Made by a program: the position numbers and the translations under genes
Source: Jacaranda mimosifolia
Lineage: Eukaryota; Streptophyta; Magnoliopsida; Lamiales; Bignoniaceae
Direction: 5' to 3'
Length of the DNA stretch: 64,000 bases
NCBI GenBank assembly: GCA_018894105.1
Contig: CM032125.1
Location: 3,162,001 to 3,226,000 of the forward strand
The notes under the pieces: model-generated
Databases searched by the model: none
What the model was told of the DNA's origin: nothing
The model's input: the letters and a program-made list of their open reading frames with translations, nothing else
In this document: piece by piece, positions 1 to 11,581 of the stretch
How the letters are laid out: every line of letters begins with the position of its first letter
Numbering within the stretch: position 1 is the first letter of the stretch

Positions 1-452
1 AGTTAATAAAATTAATTTTGTTAATGAATAAAGTTTATTAATATAGAAATTAACTGTTTTTGTAGAATTAAATATAGAAAAAGGTTTTAGCTTTTAAACT
101 GTTTTTCAATTATATTAATTTAATTAGTAAAAAATTTAATTGTTAATTATATTAATAAAATTTAACTATTATATCAATAAAATAGTTAATTTAATTAGCA
201 AAAAGTTTAAAATTAAATGATTAAATTAAATTAAATATAAAAAAATTATTTTTTGTTGTCGTAAGCCAAATAATATTTTTAGTATATATTGAGAAAATAA
301 ATAAATATTTATATTAAAAACATAAGTCCAATAAACTAGACCCAATGAGTCTTGAGTTAGATAGGGTAGGGTAGGATTAGGGACTCAACCTTTTGAGTAT
401 TTTAGGATAGGGTAAGATTAGGGTCTCATCACCCTATCCATTTACAGGCCTA
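1..452 (+). mobile_element. hAT-like MITE family A, copy 1 (5' end off window)
   Basis: Bases 1-420 match 3578-4020 with few mismatches, so this is a dispersed repeat. It ends at 452 in CCATTTACAGGCCTA, the reverse complement of the TAGGCCTGTAAATGG that opens copy 2 at 3127; together these are terminal inverted repeats. The interior is very AT-rich with short TAGGGTAGGG-type repeats near the right end. No coding capacity. The left end lies outside the window, so the target duplication cannot be tested; TGCTGAAT follows the right end. Confidence 0.7.
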
Positions 453-1329
453 TGCTGAATGCATCCACAACTCTTTATTAGATATATTTATTTTCTAAAG
501 CATTTCAAAGAGACGTGAATTAATCAACATTTTAATTATATATATATATATAATACATATATTTCATTATGTGTGGATACCTCTAAATTTTTTATGAGAA
601 AAAATTGAGAGGAGTATATTGAATCTCATTTTTTTTTTTTAAATTTTTTGATTTTATAATAATTTATAATGATTTTCTCATTTTTATTCTAATAGAATTG
701 AAGCTTTTCATTTAATTTTTTTTAATTATCTTGAGGATGCATGAATAAGATCAACACATAAATGCCTTTAATTTAATTTTTTAATCTTTGCAAAGTGTAT
801 ATTTTATTCTATTCTTATTTTAATTTTTATAATAATATATAACTTTTAATACTTTTAATGATATTACTAAAATATATGTATGAGTATAAATACATGATTA
901 AATAACAATACGGAGGAATCAAGAAATTGGTATATAATATTAAACATTCAAAAAGTGATTTTTTTTTTAATAAAAATATCAAACTCTTGTATTAAATTTT
1001 AAAGGGTAATTTTATTAAAGTAAAATATAGATCCAATCCTGATGAATCGAGAATGACTAAACCCAGTGTGAGAGGACTGAGGGAGAATAACTAACCCATT
1101 TTTTAGGAATGAGGTTTTCCATCTCTAATTAAATTATACCCATTATGTATTTTGCAATGAACTTAGGAATGCACATTCCGCTCGCTCTACATTCAAACTC
1201 GCTGGTCATGCCATTGGAACTTATTGTTATCCTATTATCATAGTCATAATGGCCCATTGATCGCCGACCCGCCGTGTCCCTATGCATGCTTTGAGAATGA
1301 ATGTTGAGAACCAACTCAAGCGCGTTGAT
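453..1329. other. AT-rich intergenic DNA with possible dead exon at its right edge
   Basis: Mostly AT-rich with poly-T runs and an (AT)n tract near 540-551. I see no intact gene. From about 1259 to 1329 one plus-strand frame stays open into the MITE insertion site and continues after it at 2146 (see findings), which hints at an old exon, but the family is not recognised. Confidence 0.4.
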
Positions 1330-1470
1330 CAGTGTTTTGAAAATCAGACCGGACCGATCGGACCGACCGACCCCCCGTGTCCCTATGCATGCTTTGAAAA
1401 TGAGTGTTGAGGAACCAACTCAAGCGCATTGATCAGTGTTTTGAAAATCGGATTGGACCGGCCGGTCCGA
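1262..1470 (+). repeat. Tandem duplication (about 104 bp) spanning the MITE left end
   Basis: About 1262-1365 and 1366-1470 are near-identical copies. Each carries CCGTGTCCCTATGCATGCTT, then flanking genomic sequence, the target site (GCGTTGAT in copy 1, GCATTGAT in copy 2), and the first bases of the MITE (CAGTGTTTTGAAAATC at 1330 and at 1434). The duplication therefore happened after the MITE inserted, and copied host flank plus element end. Confidence 0.85.
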
Positions 1471-2137
1471 CCGGTGGCCAATCCGGTCCGATTGATGCCT
1501 GAAAACTGGTGCCGGCGAAAATCGGACAAAAACTGGTTGAACCGCAACCGGTTTTTGACCAGTTCACTACTTTTTTTTTTTTTTTAAATTTAAAAATTAC
1601 TTTTTTTAAAAAAAGAAAAAGTAAAAAAGAAAACAGAAATTATGAATTGAAGATGATAATTAAAGATTTTGGACATGTAATTTTTTGAAATATGAATTTA
1701 TTTGCTTGATATTTAATGAAGTGGTAGTTATATGTGAATGTTTATGTTTAATTTGTTATTTTGTTTTGTTTAATCTCTCTTAAATTATGTTGAATATTTA
1801 GTTTAGAAGAATTTATTTGTACTTTGAGTTGAAGCATGAAACGAATGATTACTTATATTAATGTGAAACATTATTTTTTATTTATATTGTTGACTAATTG
1901 TGAAATAGTATTATTTTCTAAAAAACATACTTAAAAATAAGTAAGTTGAAATTTTTTCAAATAATATTCTTTATATATCAATTGAAAGTTTTATTTTTTG
2001 TTAATATTAAAATATTATATATTTTATAAAATTAAATATAATTATTACGTCATTATGACGTCATACCGGTCCAACCGGTTGAACCAGTAACCAGTAAGGT
2101 CACCGGTTCTTTGTCCGGTCCGATTTTGAAAACATTG
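1330..2137. mobile_element. hAT-like MITE family B with perfect 8-bp target duplication
   Basis: The ends CAGTGTTTTGAAAATC (1330-1345) and GATTTTGAAAACATTG (2122-2137) are imperfect inverted repeats, each followed inward by CCGGTCCGACCGGT-like GC-rich palindromic sequence. GCGTTGAT flanks the element on both sides (1322-1329 and 2138-2145), an exact 8-bp target site duplication typical of hAT transposition. The interior (1570-2040) is AT-rich and non-coding, so the element is non-autonomous. Confidence 0.85.
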
Positions 2138-2145
2138 GCGTTGAT

Positions 2146-3126
2146 TATCCCAAAGATTTGTATGATCGTATCGATCTCAGGGGAGTCATGCCTTCGATCA
2201 AAAACGTGGCGGCTGCATTCAATGTTACTAGCTAGGCCCATAGTACATCCTTTATCCAATCTCATTAATGATAGACTGTGCTACTTTCAGTCTGAACAAA
2301 AGTTGTCAGGTGGCAGCCAAATAATACACAGCTCTAGTTGTAGTACTATCATGCCGGTGAATCCTCCCACCCCAAAGAGACCTACATACACCGATGCGAA
2401 ATGGGACCTCAAGGACCTGCCAGGTTACTATTGGTAAAAGCTCTACTCAATTTTCTCACCTCCCCCAAGTAGATACACAACTCAATGCACATTTTGCCCT
2501 CCTTTATTTTAGTCACTAAAGTATCAAAAAGTTTTAGCCGAGGGCCACCTCAACAGGCCTAACGAGCTTTTGTGGTTGCAAGTTCAACCCAAATCACCTT
2601 TTTTTGAGCAAAAGTTTGACCTCCCAATCCTATTTATCCCCTCTTTATACTCTCCCCACTAGGCAATCAAAAATTTGCTTTATCACATTCAATAATATCA
2701 TAGAAGTTCTATATCTTTTCTCTTATTATTAGTAGCTATGGAAAAAACAAGCCAATTAATTTCTTTTCCAAAACATAAAGTACGATAATATACTGAATGT
2801 ATGTGGAAGTGGTTAAACATCATGTTAATTTATGGCAACAGAGTTTTGAAGTGGCAGGCACGAGGCATATCTATATGTGTGTGTGTGTGTAAGAAAATGA
2901 AAACTTATTTATTGTACCTAAGTTTTTGTAGCGAGGATATTGATAACTCAAGTCAATGATGAAGAAAATACCTTTTTTTTTCAAATTTATTTTTTTGCGC
3001 TCATATTTTTTATATTGGGACCAATAAATCGAACTAGCAAACTCCCAAAAAGTAAGAAAACAATTGAAAATTCATAAAATAAAAATCAACAAAAAGTTTA
3101 TTGATAATCAATTCTAATATTCCGAA
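2146..3126. other. Intergenic spacer
   Basis: An open frame reads on from the MITE target site to a TAG near 2235 and then decays. The remainder is non-coding; a short (TG)n tract lies near 2876-2892 and T-rich tracts at 2970-3010. No gene recognised. Confidence 0.4.
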
Positions 3127-4080
3127 TAGGCCTGTAAATGGGTAGGGTAGTGCCCTACCCAGGCCCAAAATATCAATACTCATATCATATCCATACATAT
3201 ACTTATTAAAGATAGTAAAATGGACATGGGTAGGGTTTGTACTCATAAATTACTCATGTACCCATACCAAAAAATTACTCATTATTTTATATTTAAATTT
3301 AATCTATGAACTTAAAAATTGTTTATACCCAAATCAAATTTATATTAATGATAAACTTTTTATATATATAAATTAAAAATATGTTAATAAACAGAAACAA
3401 CTAAATAATTTTCTTCATTAAAAATTAAACTAAATTAATAAAATTAATGAAGTTAATATATTCGGATAGCAATTTTTAAAAAAAAATTGGAATAGCAATA
3501 GCAATAGTTGAACATTTTTCATTAATAAAATTAATAATACTAAAATTAATAGTGGAATAAATAATTTTTATAAAAATAGTTAATAAAATTAATTTTGTTA
3601 ATGAATAAAGTTTATTAATATAGAAATTAACTGTTTTTATAAAATTAAATATAGAAAAAGATTTTTTCTTTTAAACTTTTTTTCAATTATATTAATTTAA
3701 TTAGTAAAAAATTTAATTGTTAATTATATTAATAAAGTTTAACTATTATATCAATAAAATAGTTAATTTAATTAGCAAAAAGTTTAAAATTAAATAATTT
3801 AAATTTAATGATTAAATTAAATTAAATATAAAAAAATTTATTTTTTGTTATCGTATGCCAAATAATATTTTTAGTATATATTGAGAAAATAAATATATAT
3901 ATATATATATTAAAAACATAAGTCCAATAAATCAGACCCAATGGGTCTTGAGTTAGATAGGATAGGGTAGGGTAGGATTAGGGGGCTCAACTTTTTGGAT
4001 ATTTTAGGGTAGGGTAAGATTAGGGTCTCAACTTTTTGGTTATTTTAGGGTATGTGTGTGGGTATGGTATGCCTAAATTG
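3127..4080 (+). mobile_element. hAT-like MITE family A, copy 2
   Basis: Opens with TAGGCCTGTAAATGGGTAGG at 3127, the inverted repeat partner of the right end of copy 1. 3578-4020 is nearly identical to 1-420. The right end is degenerate: a segment reading CTCAACTTTTTGG is duplicated around 3985-4045 and the terminal repeat is not well preserved, so the boundary near 4080 is approximate. No clear target duplication was found. Confidence 0.65.
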
Positions 4081-4478
4081 ACTGAATTTGTGTGCTATTT
4101 AACAAAAAGTAAGAGCAACATAGTTTTACCTGATGAATTGTGCTTGGTGAGATCAGGATTGTCTATGCTGAATATAATTATCCATGTATTGTAGGGTACA
4201 TTCTGAGTGCCAATCAGGGATTTCCAAATCTCTCACTGACAGTCAGAATGAATTTGGAATTTGCCTAGATCAATAGTACCACAATTGTTGTTCACATCTA
4301 CATACCATTCTGGCATTTGCTACAATTAACCTGGAGAAGTTTTAAGCTAATAAGTTTCTTTATAAGAAATGATAGATGCCATAAAGTTTGATTTTTGTCA
4401 TTTGGCTTTTGTTCATGTGGATTTATGCTTCTGCTCTCAAATTTTGTTCTATTCAATTTTTGTGTATTATTCTCCTTT
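4081..4478. other. Intergenic spacer before copia element 1
   Basis: No gene, RNA or repeat recognised. It ends with CTATC at 4479-4483, the target duplication of the following retrotransposon. Confidence 0.5.
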
Positions 4479-4483
4479 CTATC

Positions 4484-5097
4484 TATTGATTTTGCTTTGA
4501 AATTTGGGCTGAATTGATGAGAACTTGAAGAAGAATGGAGCGAAATGGAGCAAGGGATCGAAATGGGCACATGGAGCATGCCCCGATGCGCGTTGGTAGG
4601 ACGCCGCGTGCCAAGGTGCACAATGAGGCAAAGCTGGATGGAAATAGGGGTGACATGCGCCCAGGCGCAAACTCTACTAGAACTGGGCATTTGCGGGATG
4701 TGTTGCACGCCAGGGCACAAGGTTGTCGTGCTAGGGTGTAAGGTTGCCGCAGCCAGGCGCACGGCGCAGGCCCACGGGCCTTAAGCTTAGATTTTCAGGT
4801 ATAAATATCAGTTTTTTTCTTTCGGGAAAAGGATCACGAACATAATACAAGGGTTTATTTACTGCTTTTGAGAAATTTCTCAAGGCAGAGTTTAGAACGA
4901 GGGTGTTAGCTGTCTTCGTGAGATTTGTGGGATTTAAGTTTGTACTTGCACTTTAATTTGATATCAATAAAATTCCTTTTCTTTGTTGGGTGGATTAGGC
5001 ACATCGCCGAATCACATTAAATCTTGTTGTCATATTCCATTGAATTTCTTTACTATTATTTCATTGTTTCCGCAATAGATCCTCCTAGGTTTCCACA
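4484..5097 (+). repeat. Left LTR of copia 1
   Basis: 614 bp, aligned with 9102-9826. It begins TATTGATTTTG (the right copy has TGTTGATTTTG, so the usual TG start has mutated) and ends TTTCCACA. A TATAAATA box sits at 4800-4807. Compared with the right LTR it lacks about 110 bp of a GC-rich stretch around 4735. Confidence 0.88.
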
Positions 5098-5112
5098 AAT
5101 TGGTATCAGAGC
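5098..5112 (+). promoter_or_regulatory. Primer-binding site, initiator tRNA-Met type (copia 1)
   Basis: TGGTATCAGAGC at 5101-5112, three bases downstream of the LTR, is the standard complement of the 3' end of plant initiator tRNA-Met used by most plant copia elements for minus-strand priming. Confidence 0.9.
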
Positions 5113-5124
5113 AAGTTAGATCAG

Positions 5125-5955
5125 ATGTCGGGTATGAAGTACGAGGTAGAGAAATTCGATGGGAAGAACGACTTTGGCCTGTGGAAGATGAAGGTTCACG
5201 CCCTCTTATGTCAACAAGGTTTATAGAGAGTGTTAAAGGGTAGAGATTCCTTGTCAGAAATGCTAAACGACGAGGAGAAGGACGAATTCATGGCGAAGGC
5301 TTACGGTACCCTGGTGTTATCATTGGCGGATAACGTACTGAGAGAGGTCGCCGCAGAAAGTATGCTAGCAATTTATGGAAGAAGCTAGAGAGTCTATATA
5401 TGACGAAGTCCTAGACAAATCAACTGTATTTGAAACAACGATTATACACATTAAGATGAAGAAAGGTACATCTATGACTCAGCATATTGATTTTTTCAAT
5501 AAAGTGATTCTAGATCTTGCTAGTATAGATGTCAAAATTGATGACTAAGATCAAACTTTAATTCTCTTGTGTTCGCTGCCAAAATCTTTTGAGCACTTGG
5601 TTACTACTTTGCTATACAGGAGAGATACGATTTCAGTGGAGCATGTGAAGGCCTAATTGAATTCCAACGAGTTGAAAAAACATGTTCTGGGCAACAACGA
5701 TAGTGAAAGTGGGGAAGGATAGGTGGCAAAAGGTAGACCAAGAGAAAAGGGAAGGAATAGAGGCCGATCAAAGTCCCGAACCAACCCTAGAAACGGTGAC
5801 AAGTGTTTTAGGTGCGATGAAAAGGGGCATTGGCGGAACGAGGAAAGGCGAAGGATGCATGTGAAACTTCTGATTAGAAACGGGATGATGTCACATGAAT
5901 TATTGAGGATGAGTCTGATGGTGGGCTTGTTCTCAACGTTGCCGAAACTTTACTA
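5125..5955 (+). pseudogene. Broken copia gag (copia 1)
   Basis: An ATG at 5125 opens a gag-like frame with the typical FDGKNDFGLWKMKV stretch. It meets a TAG at 5224-5226 and a frameshift near 5360. Downstream, a CCHC zinc knuckle is visible at about 5801-5840 as CFRCDEKGHWRNE, but the final cysteine position reads glutamate. Gag would form the virus-like particle; this copy cannot make one. Confidence 0.85.
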
Positions 5956-8900
5956 AGCTCTGAATAGATTTTGGATAGTGGCTGTTCTTACCACATGTGC
6001 TCACAACATACCAGAAATATGATATGGTAAAGTGCTTAAGGGAAACGATGCTTCTTGCAGGGTTGTAGGAATTGACTCAGTTTGTATCAGAATGCATGAT
6101 GGCATAGTAAGGACCTTAACAGATGCGTGTCATGTTCCAGATCTGAAGAAAAATCTGATATCGCTGGGTACTCTAGATAAGAATGGTTGTGAGTATAGAG
6201 CTCGAGATGGAGTTCTGCGAGTTTCCAAAGGTGCATTGATCATCATGAAGGGAGACAAACGGAATTACCTTTACATATTGTAGGGAAACACAGTTTCTGG
6301 TACTGCAGCGGTTTCTTCACCAATAAATGATACTACGAGACACTCGCATATGCGACTTAGGCATATGAGTGAGAAGAGGATGTCAGAACAGAGCAAATGA
6401 GATTTGCTTTGTGGAGAGAAGACTGGAGAGCTAGATTTCTGCGAGCAGTGTGTGCTGGGCAAGCAACACAGGGTGAAATTCGGCACTGCAGTTCACAGGA
6501 CCAAGGGCACTTTAGATTACATTTATTCAGATCTTCGGGGGCCTTCTCAGGTTCCTTCAAAGAGAGGTGCTAGGTATATGCTAACATTCACAAATGATTT
6601 CTCACGGAGAGTATGGGTGTACATGCTGAAGCATAAGGATGAAGTGTTTGTCAACTTCAAGCAATGGAAAACCTTAATTGAGAAACGGACAGGAAATCAG
6701 ATCAAGTGTTTGAGGACTGGCAACGGATTGGAGTTCTGCAATAAGGAATTTCAGGAATTCTGCGACAAAGAAGGAATTGTGAGGCATCGCACAGTTGTAC
6801 ATACACCACAGTAGAATGGAGTTGCAGAACGGATGAACATGACTATCTTGGAAAGAGCTAGATGCATGCTCTTTAATGCCGGATTGTCCAAGGATTTTTG
6901 GGCAGAAGATATTAATAATGCTTGTTATTTGGTGAAGAGGTCACCATCAACTGCTTTGGACTGTAAGACACCAATGGAAGTTTGGTCTAGGTCTCCTGCT
7001 GATTACTCAAATCTGAGAGTATTTGGGTGTCCAGCCTGTGCTCATGTCCAGGATGGAAAGCTTGAGGCAAGGGTGAGGAAGTGTATATTTTTAGGCTATG
7101 CAGATGGAGCTAAAGGTTATCATTTGTGGTGTAATGATGACAAGTGCTTCAAGATGATTATCAACAGGGACGTGACATTTGATGAATCTGCAATGATGAA
7201 GAAGGTGGAACAGGAAAGCAATCAACAAGGTATTAAGGAGAAGGTAGAGTTTGAACTTGACACTCCACAAGTTTTAAAGGGGAAACATAATGTGGTAGAT
7301 AAAGCTGGTGAGAGCACACTATCACCTAATCAACAGCAGGAAAATGAACCACTACAAAATTATCGCTTGGCTCACGATAGGGAGAGGAGGCAGATCAAAC
7401 TACCACAGCAGTTTGCTCACTCAGATCTGATAGCTTATGCTTTGAGTTCAGTCGAGAAGTTTGTAGGAGATGATTCAGTCTCATATAAAGAAGCAATTTC
7501 CAGGCCAGATTCTGATAAATGGGTTACAGCTATGAGTGAAGAGATGGAGTCTCTACACAAGAGTAGCATATGGGAGCTGGTTAATACACCCAAAGGATAG
7601 AAGATTGTAGGTTGCAAATGGATCTACAAGAAGAAGAAAGGGATTCCTGTGGTTGAAGATGCTAGATACAAGGCACGATTAGTTGCTAAGGGTTTTACTC
7701 AAAGAGAGGGAGTTGACCTTCATGAAGTGTTCTCCCCAATTGTAAAACATACTTCCATTCGTGTTTTACTTGCCACGGTTGCTCTGTTTGATATGGAGCT
7801 GGAGCAGATGGATGTAAAACAACGTTTTTGCATGGTGAGTTGGAGGAACAAATCTACATGAGCCAACCAAAGGGATTCGTTGTTTTCAAGAAACAAAATC
7901 AAGCATGTCTTTTGAAGAGGTCATTATATAGTTTGAAACAGTTTCCCAAGCAGTGGTATAAAATGTTTGATGCTTTTATTACCAAGATAGGATATACTAG
8001 AAGCAAATTTAATTGTTGCGTATATTATAAAATTTGTAGTGATAACCTTCTCATATATTTGCTGTTCTACGTTGATGATATGTTGATTACCTCTACAAAT
8101 ATATCTGAGATTGACAAAATAAAAGCTCAGTTAAGTAAGAATTTGAGATGAAGGATTTGGGCATTGCAAAGAAGATTTTAGGCATGGAGATCATCCGAGA
8201 CAGACATGCAGGATTGTTGTACTTATCTCAACAACATTATATTGAGAAAGTACTTGAGTGATTTGGGATGGATAAGTCCAAGCCAGTTAGTACGCCACTT
8301 GCAGCTCATTTCAGAATCTCATCAGATCTATCACCGAGTACTGAGAAGGAGGTGGAGCACATGTCAAATGTGCCATATGCTAGTGTAGTAGGTAGCTTGA
8401 TGTACGCCATGGTGTGCACTAGGCTAGACATTTCACATGCAGTCAGTGTTGTGAGCAGGTATATGCACAAGCCAGGAAAGACTCATGGCAGGCTGTGAAT
8501 GGATCATGAGGTATCTGAGAGGCTCTGCAGACATATGTTTGAGGTATAGTCAATCGAATTCTACTACTAGAATTATTAGCTATGTGGATACAGATTATAC
8601 CGGAGATTTGGAAAGTAGAAGGTCCATAATGGGCTATGTGTTTTGTGTATCAAGTTTACGGTTAGCTGGAAGGCAACTTTTCAGTCATCAGTTGCATTGT
8701 CCACAACAGAAGCTGAGTACATGACTTTGGCTGAAGGCGTCAAGGAAGGCATTTGGCTAAGGGGCTGATCGATGATATGGTTATAACTTCTGAGATAACT
8801 AAGGTTTTTTGTGACAGTCAGAGTGTCATACACTTGTCAAAGAATCAAGCATTTCATGAGAGAACAAAGCACATAGATGTGAGGTATCACTTTGTTCGGG

Positions 8901-9036
8901 ATATGGTATCTCAAGGAATCATATTGATTGACAAGTTTGGGACTAAGGATAATTTGGTAGACATGTTGACTAAGGTTGTTCCAAGAATCAAATTCGAGCA
9001 TTGCTTGGATTTGATTAACGTTTGCAGACTCAAATA
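5956..9036 (+). pseudogene. Broken copia pol: protease, integrase, RT, RNase H (copia 1)
   Basis: Protease: LDSGCSYHM near 5970. Integrase: zinc-binding H..H..C..C near 6345-6470 and core 6530-6860; the second catalytic aspartate of the usual LRTDNG motif reads RTGNG here, so D is replaced by G, and a TAG interrupts at 6812-6814. Reverse transcriptase: [10 protein letters not shown] near 7615, YVDDM near 8070. RNase H: SYVDTDYTGD near 8580 and the HIDVRYHFVRD region near 8870. Stops or frameshifts also near 7600, 7820, 8150 and 8500. Clearly a relic. Confidence 0.9.
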
Positions 9037-9101
9037 ATAGGCCTTTTTTGGGCCAGGGACAAAGAATAAGGATGGTGAATTTTAAAGTCAAGATGGAGAA
9101 T

Positions 9102-9826
9102 TGTTGATTTTGCCTTGAAATTTGGGCTGAATCGATGAGAACCGGAAGAAGAATGTAGCGAAACGGAGCAAATGATCGAAATGGGCACACGGAGCACGCC
9201 TCGGCAGGACACGTCATGTCGGGGCGTGAGGTGGTGCACGCTAAGGCACACAGCGAGGCGAAGCTGGCCTGAAACAGGGGTGACATGTGCCCGGGCGCAA
9301 ACTCTACTGGAATCGGGCATTTGCTAGACGTGTCGCGCGCCAAGGAGCAAGGTTGCCGCGCCCCCACTGGATCGTTGCGCTTTGGTGCTAGTGTTCCGCA
9401 CCAAGGCGCAACTCGCAACTTTTTTTTGGGCCTTTCCTTGGCCAAGGCAAAAACATGTGCGCCAGAGCGCAAGTATTGCGCACCCTGGCGCGCAGCGCAG
9501 GCCTACAGACCTTGGGCTTCGGTTTTCAGGTATAAATATTAGTTTTTTTTTCGGGAAAAGGATTACGTACATAACACAAAGGTTTCTTTATGGCTTTTGA
9601 GAAATTTCTCAATACGGAATTTAGAATGAGGGTATTAGGTGTTTTTGTGAGATTTGTGGGATTCAAGTTTGTACTTGCACTTTGATTTGAGATCAATAAA
9701 ATTTCTTTTTTTTATTGGGTGGATTAGGTACATCGCCGAACCACGTTAAATCTTGCTGTCATATTCCATTGAATTTCTTTACTGTAATTTCATTATTTCC
9801 ACAATAGATCCTCCTGGATTTCAAAA
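9102..9826 (+). repeat. Right LTR of copia 1
   Basis: 725 bp, beginning TGTTGATTTTG and ending TTTCAAAA, with TATAAATA at 9531-9538. It contains a GC-rich block (about 9180-9510) full of GCGC and GGCGCAA repeats. A purine run AAGATGGAGAA just upstream (9090-9100) is the likely polypurine tract. Confidence 0.88.
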
Positions 9827-10022
9827 CTATCTAAAGAGATGGAAAGGAAAACCTTGCTTCCAAGTAGTGACACTATGATGTTCCACACTGTTACACAAGT
9901 AAACCATAACCACAATATACTTCTCTATCACAAGATCCATGAGTACACAATCGATGGATATTAAGATAACTTTTTATTGGCTAATACATTTAGACTTCAG
10001 TGCACCATCCCAGCACCAGTCT

Positions 10023-11029
10023 TCATTGTTTAATTGCATTATCATGAAAATTACATTTGGTTTCAAGCAAGCTCCTCACATTGGGTGTTTCAACTTCTCT
10101 TGCAATGGCAAGCTCAAGTTGTGTCAAAGGGAAAGAATGGAGATTAATCAAGTCTGATTCTGTGAGATTATTCCAGTCCTTTGAGAAGAATGAGCTTGTA
10201 CAACCATCCAACCCTATGTGAGTCACATGCTGTACATCTGTTGGAAACCCAATTTCCATCCCCATTTCTCCTTCTAATTCATCCTTGTACACTGGAAAAC
10301 AGATGAACAAGGATTAGAATATAAATATATCTATATATATGATATATGCATTCGTAAAAAGGTGGAGATGCAGATGTACACACAGACACAAGAAAGGATT
10401 CAGAAACCATCTGTATCTGGTTCAGGAATTCAGATTTGATCGTTTTACTTACATGATCCACAGGAAAACTTGATTACATTCATGTGAGCCATATTAGTTG
10501 GATTTGAACAAAGGTCAGGATACAACATGAGATCGGATCTGCTTGTATACCTCTTTACTGATTACACTGATCATTATAAATTTGTTCCTTATGAGTATAA
10601 ATGGGACCACTAGTGCATGGTGAAAACCATCTCTGTCTCAAGATTAGAATTTTATCACTGGCTTACCAAATAACTGAGAGAAGCTCTTGAAATTCTTGAA
10701 CAGCTTTTGGAATTTTTGAAGGGCAGTCTTCAAATTTTCACCTGATAAACTTTCTTCATCATCCAAATATTCCTCTTCTTTTTCCTCCTTGTCCTCTCCA
10801 TGTATTCCTTCAAAGCCAAACCAGAAGTTAGCCTTGACGAAGGTAACAACAAAAAATAAAAAAAGAAGAAAAAGAAGAAGAAAAGATAAAAATATTAGTA
10901 ACTTGTGGGAGTTGAGTATGCATCTGGCTTTTGTCTTTTAGAATGCTGCTTCACAACTGGAATACTAGATTCAGAAATGCAACCTGCAGTGAAGGGAAAG
11001 AGCACAAATCTTTCCATTCGATCCCTCAT
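10023..11029 (-). CDS. ROP-interactive CRIB motif-containing protein (RIC family)
   Basis: Three exons on the minus strand: 11029-10903, 10807-10667 and 10291-10023, giving 178 residues with consistent phases (1, 1) and GT-AG junctions. The start MRDRMERFVLFPF resembles the conserved N-terminus of the RIC4-like group. The middle exon is acidic (EDKEEKEEEYLDDEESLSGE) and then basic. The CRIB motif is at about residues 101-119, MEIGFPTDVQHVTHIGLDG, with the P, both H and G-x-D of the consensus. RIC proteins bind active ROP GTPases through CRIB and direct actin, microtubule or calcium responses at the plasma membrane. Odd point: many RICs have HIGWDG, this one HIGLDG. Family assignment is firm; the exact member is not resolved. 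Confidence 0.88.
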
Positions 11030-11573
11030 GCTGAAACACGATATCTGGTGGGATTGGAGGTATGGAATTGTTACAATATATATGCTATGTATTGGCTTTA
11101 TTTTTAAGTTATAATTATACTGTGTATTGAGATTCAACATCCACTCAAATTTTAATGACAGAAAGTAGGAGACATGATATAGTCTGAATTGAGTTACATG
11201 TTATCTATATATCAACTGCTGAAATCTGGTTTGATTACTGGATTTTGACGTAGACATATTGTTAAGGATGCTACTCTTTGTTTCTCTCTCTGTTAGTTCC
11301 AAATTGGTGGGCTCCTGCTTTACTTACCTCTCTTAAAAAAGAAGCCAGCAATATTTGCTACATGATTAGATTGTAGCTAGTGACTAGTGAGACTTTCTTC
11401 TGTGCCATCATCTCTTTCGCTTTCGTTCCTTTTTCTCATAAAGGAATGCACCTTATATAGATAGATTCTACCAGAAACAAGTACATTACAAGCAAACATG
11501 TGACCTGTGGGATGGGATGAATTCTTTGGAGCTAAATGTGGCTGAATTGTGAATATAAGTGCCTGGACATGGA
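11030..11573. other. Upstream region of the RIC-like gene
   Basis: The promoter and 5' leader of the minus-strand RIC-like gene should lie here. AT-rich; no distinctive element could be assigned with confidence. Confidence 0.4.
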
Positions 11574-11581
11574 TCTGCTAG

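Larger units (their letters stand above)
4484..9826 (+). mobile_element. Degraded full-length Ty1/copia LTR retrotransposon (copia 1)
   Basis: Two LTRs (4484-5097, 9102-9826) enclose a primer-binding site, gag and pol, and the whole is flanked by the 5-bp duplication CTATC (4479-4483 and 9827-9831). The pol order protease, integrase, reverse transcriptase, RNase H defines the copia superfamily. The coding region holds several nonsense codons and frameshifts, and the LTRs differ by many substitutions and a length difference of about 110 bp, so the insertion is old and incapable of coding for its own movement. Confidence 0.92.

Noticed and set aside
5098..5112. tRNA-like sequence TGGTATCAGAGC
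   Set aside because: It is the retrotransposon primer-binding site, not a tRNA gene; no cloverleaf around it.
8837..9472. 211-codon minus-strand frame over the right LTR of copia 1
   Set aside because: Antisense shadow of the LTR GC-rich block and of RNase H; no independent support.
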